Below are positions 23,731 to 32,193 of a DNA stretch of 53,542 nucleotides, piece after piece. The DNA lies in assembly GCA_963590415.1 (NCBI GenBank), contig CAVAPB010000016.1, forward strand, positions 1-53,542, in the 5' to 3' direction. This DNA comes from Fimenecus sp963590415. Its GTDB lineage: Bacteria; Bacillota; Clostridia; Oscillospirales; Acutalibacteraceae. Positions within the stretch are counted from its first letter, which is position 1, and every line of letters starts with the position of its first letter. Under the pieces are notes generated by a model. The model was not told where the DNA came from and did not search any database. It saw only the letters and a program-made list of their open reading frames with translations. The translations under genes were made by a program, and so were the position numbers.

Positions 23731-24618
23731 TTATATCAGTTCGTACTTTTTAAGAACGGATTTCAATTTTTCCGTATTTGCAGGGGTCATATCGCAAAGC
23801 GGAAGTCTCAACGGACCTACATCGATGCCCATCATTCTCATTGCAACCTTAACGGGTATCGGGTTAACATCCATAAACATAGCGTTGCAAAGCTCAAGAT
23901 ATTTAAGCTGAAGTTCAGCGCTCTTTTTGAAGTCGCCGTCAAGGGCTGTCTGTGCGATGTCGTGAGCGACCTGCGGAAGTATGTTGGAAAGAACCGAAAT
24001 AACGCCCTTGCCGCCCAAGGACATAATGGGGGTTATTTGGTCGTCATTGCCTGAATAAATTGCGAAATCTTCGGGAACAAGAGAGATTGTTTTAGCTATT
24101 GAGGAAAGGTTGCCCGTTGCTTCCTTAGCCGCATAAATCATCTTGTTCTTAGCAAGCTCCGCATATGTTTCAGGCTTAATCTCGCAGCCCGTTCTTGAGG
24201 GAACATTGTAAAGAATAATCGGTGTTGAAACTCTGTCGGCAACATAATTAAAATGCTTGATAAGTCCCTCCTGAGAAGCCTTATTATAATAGGGCGTTAC
24301 CATAAGAAGTCCGTCAACGCCGAGCTTTTCGGCATCGTTGGAGAGCTTGAGCGCATATGCCGTATCATTTGAGCCTGTGCCTGCGATAACGGGAATTCTG
24401 CCTGCGGTAACATCAACAGCAATTTTAATAGCCTGTGTGTGCTCGTTGTGGTCGAGTGTTGCGCTCTCACCGGTAGTACCGCAAATGACGATGGCGTCGG
24501 TCGAATGAGAAATCTGATATTCGATGATTTCGGCCAGGACCTTTTCGTTTACTTTACCTTCTGCGGTAAAGGGGGTGATAATCGCAACGCCTGCACCTGT
24601 GAAAATCGGTTTTTTCAT
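23731..24618 (-). CDS. dapA: 4-hydroxy-tetrahydrodipicolinate synthase
   Basis: Condenses aspartate semialdehyde with pyruvate, the committed step to lysine and peptidoglycan diaminopimelate. The 295-aa aldolase-type barrel has GTTGESATL (pyruvate site), the catalytic Tyr in LYNVPSRTG and the Schiff-base Lys in YAAKEATG. An ATG at 24636 is in frame but overlaps asd; the start at 24618 follows GGAGG by seven bases and gives MKKPIFTGAGVAI, so it is chosen. The NanA homologue at 45719 is a paralogue with different specificity. Confidence 0.96.
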   Translation of the reverse strand: MKKPIFTGAGVAIITPFTAEGKVNEKVLAEIIEYQISHSTDAIVICGTTGESATLDHNEHTQAIKIAVDVTAGRIPVIAGTGSNDTAYALKLSNDAEKLGVDGLLMVTPYYNKASQEGLIKHFNYVADRVSTPIILYNVPSRTGCEIKPETYAELAKNKMIYAAKEATGNLSSIAKTISLVPEDFAIYSGNDDQITPIMSLGGKGVISVLSNILPQVAHDIAQTALDGDFKKSAELQLKYLELCNAMFMDVNPIPVKVAMRMMGIDVGPLRLPLCDMTPANTEKLKSVLKKYELI

Positions 24619-24632
24619 AAGTTTTCCTCCAA

Positions 24633-25721
24633 TCAATCCATATAGCCTTCAGCGCAAAGAAGCTCTGCAAGGAGAACCGCTCCGCCTGCTGCGCCTCTCA
24701 ATGTGTTATGTGAAAGGCAAACAAATTTATAATCGTACTGTGTGTCCTCACGCAATCTGCCGATTGAAATTCCCATACCGTTTTCAATGCCTCTGTTGAG
24801 CTTTGTCTGCGGCATATTGTCCTCAACAAAATAATTAAGGAACTGCTTGGGAGCCGACGGAAGATTGAGCTCCTGAGGTCTGCCCTTATAATTTTTCCAA
24901 ATGTCAAGCATCTGCTCTTTTGTGGGCTTATTTTCAAATCTTACGAACACCGCACCCATATGACCGTTTGTAACGGGAACACGAAGGCACTGCGCCGTGA
25001 AGTTGGGTCTTGTCGAATCAACGATAACATCGCCCTCAATTTTACCCCAAATTTTAAGCGGTTCTTTTTCGGATTTTTCTTCCTCGCCGCCGATAAAGGG
25101 GATAACATTGTCAATCATTTCGGGCCAGGTCTCAAAGGTCTTGCCTGCGCCGGAGATTGCCTGATAAGTGCATACGAGAACATCCTTAACCTTAAAGCCC
25201 GCTTTATCGATCGGGAAAAGAGCGGGTACATAACCCTGAAGAGAGCAGTTCGGCTTAACGGCTACAAAGCCCTTCTTTGTGCCGAGGCGCTTGCGCTGTG
25301 CGGGAATAATTCCGATATGCTCGGGGTTGAGCTCGGGAAGTACCATCGGTACATCGGGAGTGTGTCTGTGAGCGCTGTTGTTTGAAACTACCGGGCATTC
25401 CGCCTTTGCATATTCCTCTTCAAGAGCCTTGATTTCATCTTTTTTCATATCTACTGCACAGAATACAAAATCAACCTGTGAAGCGATTTTTTTTATATCG
25501 TCTGTTGCGTTCATTACGACAAGGTCTTTGACATTCTCGGGGATTGCAACATCCATACACCATTTTGAACCTACTGCGTCCTCATACTTTTTGCCCGCAG
25601 AACGCGCGCTTGCCGCAACGACCTTTACATTGAACCACGGATGGTTGGCAAGTAAAGTCAAAAATCTCTGTCCAACCATACCCGTTGCGCCGATAACTCC
25701 GACATTATACTTCTTTTCCAC
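24633..25721 (-). CDS. asd: Aspartate-semialdehyde dehydrogenase (long, archaeal-type)
   Basis: Makes aspartate semialdehyde from aspartyl phosphate. The 362-aa protein has the Rossmann start GVIGATGMVGQRF, the catalytic Cys in KPNCSLQGYV and the substrate motif LRVPVTNGHMGAV with catalytic His. Length and the wording of the motifs match the archaeal/fungal type branch, which also occurs in some clostridia, rather than the shorter E. coli or Bacillus forms. First gene of the operon, with an AGGTAATTACA leader after the lysine riboswitch terminator. Confidence 0.93.
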   Translation of the reverse strand: MEKKYNVGVIGATGMVGQRFLTLLANHPWFNVKVVAASARSAGKKYEDAVGSKWCMDVAIPENVKDLVVMNATDDIKKIASQVDFVFCAVDMKKDEIKALEEEYAKAECPVVSNNSAHRHTPDVPMVLPELNPEHIGIIPAQRKRLGTKKGFVAVKPNCSLQGYVPALFPIDKAGFKVKDVLVCTYQAISGAGKTFETWPEMIDNVIPFIGGEEEKSEKEPLKIWGKIEGDVIVDSTRPNFTAQCLRVPVTNGHMGAVFVRFENKPTKEQMLDIWKNYKGRPQELNLPSAPKQFLNYFVEDNMPQTKLNRGIENGMGISIGRLREDTQYDYKFVCLSHNTLRGAAGGAVLLAELLCAEGYMD

Positions 25722-25759
25722 TTGTAATTACCTCCAAAAAATGTTATTCTATTATCTGC

Positions 25760-25791
25760 AAAAAAAATAACCGGTCTGTCAACCGGTCATC
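25760..25791 (-). terminator. Expression-platform terminator of the lysine riboswitch
   Basis: On the minus strand GATGACCGGT and ACCGGTTATT form a stem of about ten pairs (with wobble) around the loop TGACAG, followed by a run of eight T. It lies between the aptamer and the asd start, where lysine-bound aptamer would let it form. Confidence 0.88.
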
Positions 25792-25827
25792 ATTGAGAAA
25801 AGAGCAACATTGAAATGTTGATTTCAA

Positions 25828-26002
25828 TGCAGATAGCACTCCATCAAACAATGATGACAGTTATATTGTTATTCACAATATACCCAGATAAAGTTTATCA
25901 GCAGTAGCTTTATCTTCGGCAAAAACACCTTTTGTTATACGGTCAATGAATTGCTGAATTCTGTCGCAAACTACTGATTGTTTTTGCACCTCTATCGCAG
26001 TT
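25828..26002 (-). promoter_or_regulatory. Lysine riboswitch (L box)
   Basis: Minus strand, 5' to 3': CTGCGATAGAGGTGC opens P1/P2 and pairs with the distal GTGCTATCTGCA. AAAGGTGTTTTTGCCGAAGA matches the GGTG-N4-GCCGAAG core, and CTGGGTATATTG ... AACTGTCATC matches the TGGG-ACTGTC core. These are the conserved L-box segments in the right order. A terminator follows, so lysine should repress asd-dapA-dapB-ACT by premature termination. Off state and affinity are inferred from the class. Confidence 0.92.
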
Positions 26003-26008
26003 ACATAT

Positions 26009-26037
26009 ATTTTACCACCAATACCTTATATAGTCAA
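26009..26037 (-). promoter_or_regulatory. Promoter of the lysine riboswitch-asd operon
   Basis: Minus-strand -35 TTGACT (26032-26037), 17-bp spacer, -10 TAAAAT (26009-26014). The start predicted near 26002 coincides with the first base of the aptamer. Confidence 0.78.
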
Positions 26038-26085
26038 ATAAATTTAGTAATTTTATAAATTTCATATATTTGTAGGAGAAACCCG

Positions 26086-27114
26086 ATGAAAAAAGAAGAG
26101 TTTTATTACGAATTGCCCAAAGAACGCATTGCTCAGACGCCTATTGAGCCGAGAGACGCCTCAAAAATGATGGTAATTCACCGTTCGGAGCATACAAACG
26201 AGGACAAACACTTTTATGATATTGTCGATTATCTAAACGAGGGCGACTGCCTTATTCTCAACGATACAAAGGTGCTTCCAGCAAGGCTTTACGGCGTGAA
26301 AGAGGAAACGGGAGCGCATGTTGAATTTTTAATGCTCACGCAAAAGGAAAACGATGTCTGGGAGGTTATTACAGGCCCGGGCAGGCGTGCAAAGACGGGC
26401 TCGAAATTCATTTTCGGCGACGGTCTGTTAAAGGCTGAAATTATCGATGTGCTCGATAACGGAAACAGGCTTGCAAAATTTTCGTATGAGGGCAACAATA
26501 TTTTCAATGTGCTTGAAAAGGTCGGAGAAATGCCGCTGCCGCATTATATTACCGAAAAGCTAAAGGATAACGACCGCTATCAGACGGTTTACGCCCGTGA
26601 GTTGGGTTCTGCAGCCGCACCGACCGCAGGACTGCATTTTACACCCGAAATTCTCAAAAAAATCAAGGATAAAGGCGTTAACATAGGCTATGTCACTTTA
26701 CATGTCGGCATAGGAACATTCAGACCTGTTAAGGCAGAAAACATTGAGGAACATAAAATGCACTCCGAGCACTACCTTCTGCCCAAAGAGACAGCCGATT
26801 TAATCAACGAAACGCATAAAAACGGAAAAAGAGTTATTGCGGTCGGCACAACAAGCTGCCGAACTCTTGAAAGCGTAGCGACCTATAACGGTGAAATAAC
26901 CAAGGCTGACGGCTGGACAAGCATTTTCATCTATCCCGGATATGAATTTAAGTGTATTGACGCTCTTCTGACAAATTTCCATTTGCCCGAAAGCACGCTG
27001 ATTATGCTCGTATCCGCTTTTTATAACAGAGAAGATGTTCTCGCCTCCTACAATGACGCCGTGAAAAAGGAATACAGATTTTTCAGCTTCGGCGACTGTA
27101 TGCTGTTGATTTAA
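26086..27114 (+). CDS. queA: tRNA preQ1 ribosyltransferase-isomerase QueA
   Basis: Transfers the ribosyl part of S-adenosylmethionine to preQ1 in tRNA, making epoxyqueuosine. The 342-aa protein has the family start YELPKERIAQTP, the central ARELGSAAAPTAGLHFT and the C-terminal TNFHLPESTLIMLV. Start follows TAGGAGAAAC. It is 14 bases before tgt, so the two queuosine genes are co-transcribed. No preQ1 riboswitch is seen upstream. Confidence 0.97.
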   Translation: MKKEEFYYELPKERIAQTPIEPRDASKMMVIHRSEHTNEDKHFYDIVDYLNEGDCLILNDTKVLPARLYGVKEETGAHVEFLMLTQKENDVWEVITGPGRRAKTGSKFIFGDGLLKAEIIDVLDNGNRLAKFSYEGNNIFNVLEKVGEMPLPHYITEKLKDNDRYQTVYARELGSAAAPTAGLHFTPEILKKIKDKGVNIGYVTLHVGIGTFRPVKAENIEEHKMHSEHYLLPKETADLINETHKNGKRVIAVGTTSCRTLESVATYNGEITKADGWTSIFIYPGYEFKCIDALLTNFHLPESTLIMLVSAFYNREDVLASYNDAVKKEYRFFSFGDCMLLI

Positions 27115-27128
27115 CGAAAGGGAAAAAT

Positions 27129-28259
27129 ATGTACAAGCTTATAAAAACAGAGGGAACGGCACGCAGAGCCGAATTTGAAACCGTTCACGGCACGGTGCAG
27201 ACGCCGGCTTTTATGAATGTTGCAACCGCAGGCGCTATAAAGGGCGGACTTGACGCCGACGACCTTAAAAAAGTCGGCTGTCAGGTAATGCTCAGCAACA
27301 CTTATCATCTTCATGTACGCCCGGGAGACGACCTTGTATATGAGCTCGGCGGTCTACACAAATTTACGGGCTGGGACGGACCTATACTTACCGACAGCGG
27401 CGGATTTCAGGTGTTTTCGCTTGCAAAGCTCCGAAAAATCAAGGAGGAGGGCGTAAACTTCAATTCGCATGTTGACGGCAGACATATTTTTATGGGTCCA
27501 GAAGAGAGTATGCAGATTCAGTCGCACCTCGGCTCGACGATCGCCATGGCTTTTGACGAATGTGTTGAAAATCCTGCAGAATACAGCTATTCAAAGCAAT
27601 CCTGTGACAGAACCGTGCGTTGGCTCAAGCGCTGTAAAACAGAAATGGACAGGCTCAATTCACTTGAAGAAACCATTAACAAAAATCAGCTTCTTTTCGG
27701 CATAAATCAGGGCTGTACCTTTGACGATATTCGAATCGAACATATGAAGCAGATAGCCGATCTCGATCTTGACGGCTATGCCATAGGCGGACTTGCCGTA
27801 GGTGAACCCAAAGAGGATATGTACAGAATAATTTCGGCGGTTGAGCCGTATATGCCTAAGGATAAAATTCGTTATCTTATGGGCGTCGGCACACCGGGAA
27901 ATATCATCGAGGCGGTAAGCAGGGGAGTTGACCTGTTCGATTGCGTTATGCCGTCACGAAACGCCCGCCACGGCCATTTGTTCACGCACGGTGGAATTAT
28001 CAATATCAACAACGAAAAGTACCGTAATGACGCAGAGCCGATTGAAAAAGGCTGTCGTTGTCCGACTTGTCAAAAGCATTCAAGGGCATATATCAGGCAT
28101 TTGTTTAAGGCGGGCGAAATTCTTGCTATGAGACTTTGCGTTATTCACAATCTTTATTTCTATAATACGCTTATGTCGGAAATCCGTGACTCGCTTGATA
28201 ACGGCACCTTTGAGCAGTATAAATCGAAATATGTTGATTTACTCGATAAACGCATATAA
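27129..28259 (+). CDS. tgt: Queuine/preQ1 tRNA-ribosyltransferase
   Basis: Swaps guanine 34 for preQ1 in tRNAs with GUN anticodons. The 376-aa TIM barrel has the catalytic Asp in ILTDSGGFQVFSL, the nucleophile Asp in RGVDLFDCVMPSRNARHG and the zinc site CRCPTCQKHSRAYIRHL (three Cys and a His). Length is as expected. It precedes yajC, though a separate promoter at 28264-28292 begins the next group. Confidence 0.97.
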   Translation: MYKLIKTEGTARRAEFETVHGTVQTPAFMNVATAGAIKGGLDADDLKKVGCQVMLSNTYHLHVRPGDDLVYELGGLHKFTGWDGPILTDSGGFQVFSLAKLRKIKEEGVNFNSHVDGRHIFMGPEESMQIQSHLGSTIAMAFDECVENPAEYSYSKQSCDRTVRWLKRCKTEMDRLNSLEETINKNQLLFGINQGCTFDDIRIEHMKQIADLDLDGYAIGGLAVGEPKEDMYRIISAVEPYMPKDKIRYLMGVGTPGNIIEAVSRGVDLFDCVMPSRNARHGHLFTHGGIININNEKYRNDAEPIEKGCRCPTCQKHSRAYIRHLFKAGEILAMRLCVIHNLYFYNTLMSEIRDSLDNGTFEQYKSKYVDLLDKRI

Positions 28260-28263
28260 ACTC

Positions 28264-28292
28264 TTGCAATATCGGGAATTTGCTTGTATAAT
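28264..28292 (+). promoter_or_regulatory. Promoter of yajC
   Basis: -35 TTGCAA (28264-28269), 17-bp spacer, -10 TATAAT (28287-28292), 31 bases before the yajC start codon. Confidence 0.8.
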
Positions 28293-28323
28293 ACATTAGT
28301 AATAAAACTATTGGAGGAAAATT

Positions 28324-28725
28324 ATGAATTTTTTCTATTTACTTGAAGCTGCGTCAAGCACTACCGGTTCCAAGGGCAGTATGGCGTCAAGCATTATTCT
28401 TATGGTTGTCCTGTTCGGCGGTATGTATTTCCTTATGATAAGGCCTCAGAAGAAACAGCAGAAGAAAGACCAGGAAATGAGAGACAGCACACAGGTCGGC
28501 GATGAAATTACAACAATCGGCGGTATCGTGGGCAGAGTTGTTACCGTTAAGGAAGACTCGCTTATCATTGAAACCGGCGCTGACAGAAATAAGATGAAAA
28601 TTACCCGTTGGGCTGTTCAGACCAACAACACCGCGGCTGAAAAGGCAAAAGCAGAGAGAGAAGCTGCCAAGGCTGCTGCCGAAAAGGAAAAGGCTCAGAA
28701 GAAAAAGAGCAAAAAAGAAGACTGA
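28324..28725 (+). CDS. yajC: Preprotein translocase accessory protein YajC
   Basis: Single-span membrane partner of SecD/SecF. The 133-aa protein has a short outer N terminus, one membrane segment (about 20-39, IILMVVLFGGMYFLMI), the conserved RPQKKQQKK and the soluble domain GDEITTIGGIVGRVV. A charged Ala/Lys/Glu-rich tail (about 100-133) makes it longer than average. The ribosome site is TTGGAGG. It is followed by a terminator-like hairpin at 28745-28786. Confidence 0.93.
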   Translation: MNFFYLLEAASSTTGSKGSMASSIILMVVLFGGMYFLMIRPQKKQQKKDQEMRDSTQVGDEITTIGGIVGRVVTVKEDSLIIETGADRNKMKITRWAVQTNNTAAEKAKAEREAAKAAAEKEKAQKKKSKKED

Positions 28726-28744
28726 TTTACTCATAAAATCATTA

Positions 28745-28786
28745 ACCCCTTCATACTCTTTAGTAGATGTATGAGGGGGTATTTTT
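28745..28786 (+). terminator. Hairpin after yajC overlapping the next ribosome site
   Basis: ACCCCTTCATAC (28745-28756) pairs with GTATGAGGGGGT (28769-28780), one wobble, loop of 12, then ATTTTT. The GAGGGGG in the right arm is also the only Shine-Dalgarno sequence of the gene starting at 28787, so the stem could both end transcription and block translation. Confidence 0.7.
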
Positions 28787-29179
28787 ATGCGTGAAAACAC
28801 GGCTGACAAGTCATTATTTGATATAAAACTGATTAAAAGATTGCTTTTAAGCGCTCTGTTCGGCACAATCTTATTTGTTGTGCTTTGCTGTCTGTTTTCA
28901 TTGGCTGTATTGAAAATACCGTTGCTGTCTGACAAATCGTTTTTTCTTGCTTTTGCGGATCTTGCAGTTTCCGCACTGCTTTGCGGTTTTCTTTCGGCAA
29001 AAAACAGAAAAATCAAGGGGATTATAAGCGGAAGTGCATCAGGTTTTGTAATGTGCGCCGCAGTGTATCTTATTGCGGCGACGGTAAGCGGATTTTCATT
29101 TTCATACAAGGCGGTTATTATTTTACCTGCGGTAATGATTTTGAGTATTGTAGGAGCGATACTTAAAAAGAATATATAA
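28787..29179 (+). CDS. TIGR04086-family membrane protein
   Basis: Integral membrane protein of unknown function. The 130-aa product has a basic N terminus and four hydrophobic segments (about 18-43, 51-66, 76-97 and 105-126), as in the TIGR04086 group, which regularly follows yajC in clostridia. Placement supports a tie to secretion or spore envelope, but no activity is known. The ATG lies six bases after a stem that holds its ribosome site. Confidence 0.82.
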   Translation: MRENTADKSLFDIKLIKRLLLSALFGTILFVVLCCLFSLAVLKIPLLSDKSFFLAFADLAVSALLCGFLSAKNRKIKGIISGSASGFVMCAAVYLIAATVSGFSFSYKAVIILPAVMILSIVGAILKKNI

Positions 29180-29196
29180 ATTCAAGGAGACAGACA

Positions 29197-29829
29197 ATGA
29201 AAAAGAAAAGACTTAGAATAAAAGGCTTTAACAGAAAAACATTGAAAAGCAACCAAACCCTTACGCTTTTATGTATTTTGCTTTTGACAGGTATGTTCCT
29301 CGGAGCTGTTTGTGTAAAGCATGCAGACGAAGCAATGCTTGAAAAGATAAAATTGCTTACGGGAACATACATAAGCTCCGAAGTAAGCCGCTCGATTCTT
29401 GACAATTTTCTGTCATACATTTTGGCGGACACGGTGTTTATTATACTGTCTGTTTTCTTCGGACTGTGTGTAATCGGAGAACCGATACTGTGGATTTTAC
29501 CTTTGATAAGAGGCTTGGGACTCGGGCTTATAACGGGCTTTGTATATAAAACATACAGCGTACAGGGCGTTTTATACAGCACGGTACTCATCGTGATACC
29601 CGCCGTAATATCTTCTCTTGCGATGGCGGTAAGCTGTAAAGAGAGTATACTTTCCTCACGGGAAATTAAATCCGCATTAAAAGAAGACGGTAAACAGTTC
29701 AATTACGGTGAATTCTTGAAGCTGTTTGCCGTCAGAAATTTGATTTTATATGCGTTTGTTATTTTATCGGGACTTATCGGTTGTCTGCTGACATATTTTC
29801 TTTCGGGAAAAATCAGTCTTGTTTCTTAA
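29197..29829 (+). CDS. spoIIM: Stage II sporulation protein M-like
   Basis: In B. subtilis SpoIIM, with SpoIID and SpoIIP, drives septal peptidoglycan thinning and engulfment. The 210-aa protein has a basic N terminus and about five hydrophobic segments, with the family's central ILPLIRGLGLGLITGFVY region. Length is normal. It starts 17 bases after the TIGR04086 gene and its 3' end overlaps the convergent recombinase gene by 17 bases. Presence supports a spore-forming lineage but does not prove sporulation. Confidence 0.86.
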   Translation: MKKKRLRIKGFNRKTLKSNQTLTLLCILLLTGMFLGAVCVKHADEAMLEKIKLLTGTYISSEVSRSILDNFLSYILADTVFIILSVFFGLCVIGEPILWILPLIRGLGLGLITGFVYKTYSVQGVLYSTVLIVIPAVISSLAMAVSCKESILSSREIKSALKEDGKQFNYGEFLKLFAVRNLILYAFVILSGLIGCLLTYFLSGKISLVS

Positions 29830-30826
29830 ACTTCGGCGGAATGCTTTCCTTTTTTCTGCTTACATTTGCAAGCGGATTGTTGTCGACCGCATTTTTAAGC
29901 TGTTCGTCGACAATATGGGTGTATATCTCAGTCGTTCCGAGATTTTCGTGCCCGAGAATATCTTTAAGTACAAGCACATCCACATTTCCGTACTGATACA
30001 TAAGCGTTGCTGCTGTGTGTCTTAATTTATGCACGGACAGCCCTCTGTCGCCGAGACCTGCTTTTTCAAGGTTTTCATATACAATGTGCTGAACCGTCTT
30101 TGGACTGATTCTCTGTAATCTTTTGCTCAAAAACAGCGCGTCCTTATCCTTTACGCCGTCCACGGGTCGTACAGCCATATAGCTTTTTATTGCGTCAAGG
30201 CAAGCCTTGTTGAGATAAATCGTGCGTTCTTTATTGCCTTTGCCGGTAATGTAAAGCGTGTTGTTGTCTCTGATATCACGGTAGTTTATTGACACAAGCT
30301 CGGAAAGGCGCAAACCGCAATTTAAGAACAGGACAAGAATACAGTAATCCCGCTCTTTATATTCGCCGTCAACGCTCTCAAGAAGTTTTAGGCTCTCTTC
30401 AAGAGTAAGGTACTTCGGTTTAGATTTCTTTTGTTTTGGCGTTTCAAGGTTTTCCATGGGATTTTCCGAAATAAGCATTTTTTGCACATGTAAAAACTTG
30501 AAGAACGCTCTTATAGCCGACACTTTTCTTGCCCTTGCGGCAGCGTCGTTGTTTCTGACATCCTTACAGTAAGAAAGAAACTGATAAGCGTCGGAAAGGG
30601 TAATTTTTCTTAAAAAATCTATATCAACATCGGACACATCAATTTCCGAAAGCTCGGCGGAGGAGGGGGCGAGACCCTTGTTTTGCTTCAGAAAACGCAA
30701 AAACATCATATTGTCAATGCAGTATTCCTCAACAGTAAGCTCCGATTTGTTTTTAATCGCATGAATGTGCTGTAAAAATTCTTTTAACAGCGGCGGTACA
30801 TCGGGCGAATTAGCATATTTCATCAT
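29813..30826 (-). CDS. Tyrosine recombinase, XerC/XerD type
   Basis: Probably a chromosome dimer-resolution recombinase. The 337-aa protein has the SAM-like core-binding domain (about 10-125) and the catalytic domain with Arg173, Lys196, His266, Arg269, His293 and nucleophile Tyr302 (HKLRHTAATLM, LGHENLGTTEIYTHI). The ATG at 30826 follows GGAGGTG by ten bases; an in-frame start at 30988 has no ribosome site and adds an unrelated hydrophobic stretch. It is about 30 residues longer than XerD and lies next to spoIIM, not to an att site. An integrase of a lost element is a weaker alternative. Confidence 0.88.
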   Translation of the reverse strand: MMKYANSPDVPPLLKEFLQHIHAIKNKSELTVEEYCIDNMMFLRFLKQNKGLAPSSAELSEIDVSDVDIDFLRKITLSDAYQFLSYCKDVRNNDAAARARKVSAIRAFFKFLHVQKMLISENPMENLETPKQKKSKPKYLTLEESLKLLESVDGEYKERDYCILVLFLNCGLRLSELVSINYRDIRDNNTLYITGKGNKERTIYLNKACLDAIKSYMAVRPVDGVKDKDALFLSKRLQRISPKTVQHIVYENLEKAGLGDRGLSVHKLRHTAATLMYQYGNVDVLVLKDILGHENLGTTEIYTHIVDEQLKNAVDNNPLANVSRKKESIPPKFKKQD

Positions 30827-31573
30827 AAAAAGAGTACACCTCCGTGAAACAGTTTCACAATAAGCAAATTTATTTACAAAATAGATAATATAAAAATATT
30901 GTTTTATAATGATAGGGATTAAGCCGCAATTCAAAATAAGCTTGACCAAAGCAGAGGACGACACAAAAAGCAGTAAGCTAAAGCTCATATTCCGGGCAAA
31001 ATTTACGCTGTAAGCGATTCTTTAGATTTCAACGGGATTTTTCAGCTATCGTAATTATAAACTCTGTTAAAACCTAAAATCAATGGTTTTCTTGAAATTG
31101 CCATCGAATAGAAATTTGCCGAATGAACAAACTATTGTCAAAAAAATTTCTATCGGCTGAGAACGGAAATATTTTTTATAAGTCAGTTATAAAAGAAGAT
31201 TAAAAATAAAGAGATAAAGATTATTGCAAAATATTTCAGCAGCACACGGTAAAATAAATTCTCTGAATAAATAACAATATCTATATAATATTAAGCATAA
31301 AAGTGATGACTTTTATACGGTTTCTAAACTTATAATCAATTTCAATATCGCCGAAACAACGCAAAATCAAGGTGTTTATTATACTGTCTCTCTCAATTCA
31401 AATCCCCTTAATTATATAAAATATTGATTATGTATAATTGTAAATCAAATTTTCAGACTTGTCAAGAGTTGTGTTCCCTAACTTTTAAGGACATTTTAAT
31501 ATAACTATTTACAATCAGAATATTTTAATATAATATATATTATATATTAAATATTATTAGTGAGGTTGCTTTT
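30827..31573. other. AT-rich intergenic region, no gene
   Basis: About 750 bases of AT-rich sequence with stop codons in all frames. The left part is the leader of the recombinase gene. From about 31430 the sequence becomes very AT-rich (TATAATATATATTATATATT-type), just ahead of the DUF2726 gene; promoter elements there cannot be singled out. A weak imperfect repeat, GAATAGAAATTT with AAATTTCTATC, lies near 31105-31155. I see no RNA motif. Confidence 0.5.
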
Positions 31574-32152
31574 ATGGGATATTGTATTTTAATTTTAATT
31601 ATTATTGCTTTGGCTGTTTGCTTTGTTGTTAACAAGAAAAAGAATAATGCCTCTTGTAATAATCCGACTACTCCGCCCGTTCCGCCTAATACCGAATATG
31701 AAATTAGCGCTGTTTCCGATTCTCAATCTGAAGAATTATTTTTACCATATAAGCGTAAAAATTTAATGACTAAAAATGAATGGTTCTTTTATAAGCAGTT
31801 GAAGCCTGTTGCTGATAAGCTTGGGTATTCGATCCTTTGTAAAGTCAGAGTTGCTGACTTAGTTGATATTGATAAAGGTCTTGACAAGAGCCAATGGCAG
31901 ACTGCTTTTAACAAGATAAATAAAAAGCATGTCGATTTCATATTATGCAAGCCTGAAAACCTCTATCCTGAGCTTTTAATTGAATTGGATGATTCAAGTC
32001 ATAAGAGCGAGAGTGTAGCAAAGCGTGATGAATTTATTGAAAAGCTTTATGAAAAAATCGGTTATAAACTTCTCCGAACACAAGGTGGCGGCAATATTGA
32101 AGATAAAATATGCACAGCCTTGGAATTAAATAAAACTGAAGAATCCGTGTAA
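31574..32152 (+). CDS. Membrane-anchored DUF2726 protein
   Basis: The 192-aa product has one N-terminal membrane segment (about 2-20), a Pro/Ser-rich linker (about 25-60) and a DUF2726 domain (about 65-185) with the signatures TKNEWFFYKQLKPVADKLG, KHVDFILC and LLIELDDSSHKS. The domain is a PD-(D/E)xK-related nuclease-like fold, with VDF...ELDDSSH giving the acidic pattern. The role is unknown. Start follows GAGGT. It lies between an AT-rich gap and a terminator, and base composition is more AT-rich than the neighbours, which could mean transfer. Confidence 0.84.
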   Translation: MGYCILILIIIALAVCFVVNKKKNNASCNNPTTPPVPPNTEYEISAVSDSQSEELFLPYKRKNLMTKNEWFFYKQLKPVADKLGYSILCKVRVADLVDIDKGLDKSQWQTAFNKINKKHVDFILCKPENLYPELLIELDDSSHKSESVAKRDEFIEKLYEKIGYKLLRTQGGGNIEDKICTALELNKTEESV

Positions 32153-32156
32153 ATTT

Positions 32157-32188
32157 TAAGCCTTATGCAAATTAATGCATAAGGCTTA
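32157..32188. terminator. Symmetric terminator hairpin
   Basis: TAAGCCTTATGCA and TGCATAAGGCTTA form a perfect stem with a 6-base loop, flanked by A-rich and T-rich bases. It separates the DUF2726 gene (plus) and the 83-aa gene (minus) and can serve both. Confidence 0.75.
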
Positions 32189-32193
32189 AATAA

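Noticed and set aside
26040..26085. preQ1 riboswitch before queA
   Set aside because: The leader is too short and AT-rich, with no pseudoknot-forming C-rich stem, although queA is a common riboswitch target.
28387..29109. 240-residue minus-strand frame
   Set aside because: It crosses yajC, a hairpin and the TIGR04086 gene on the opposite strand, has low-complexity composition, and lacks a ribosome site.
29813..30826. Tyrosine recombinase as the integrase of a mobile element
   Set aside because: No tRNA target, att repeats or cargo adjoin it, and the size and motifs suit a XerC/D housekeeping protein; the AT-rich flank alone is not enough.
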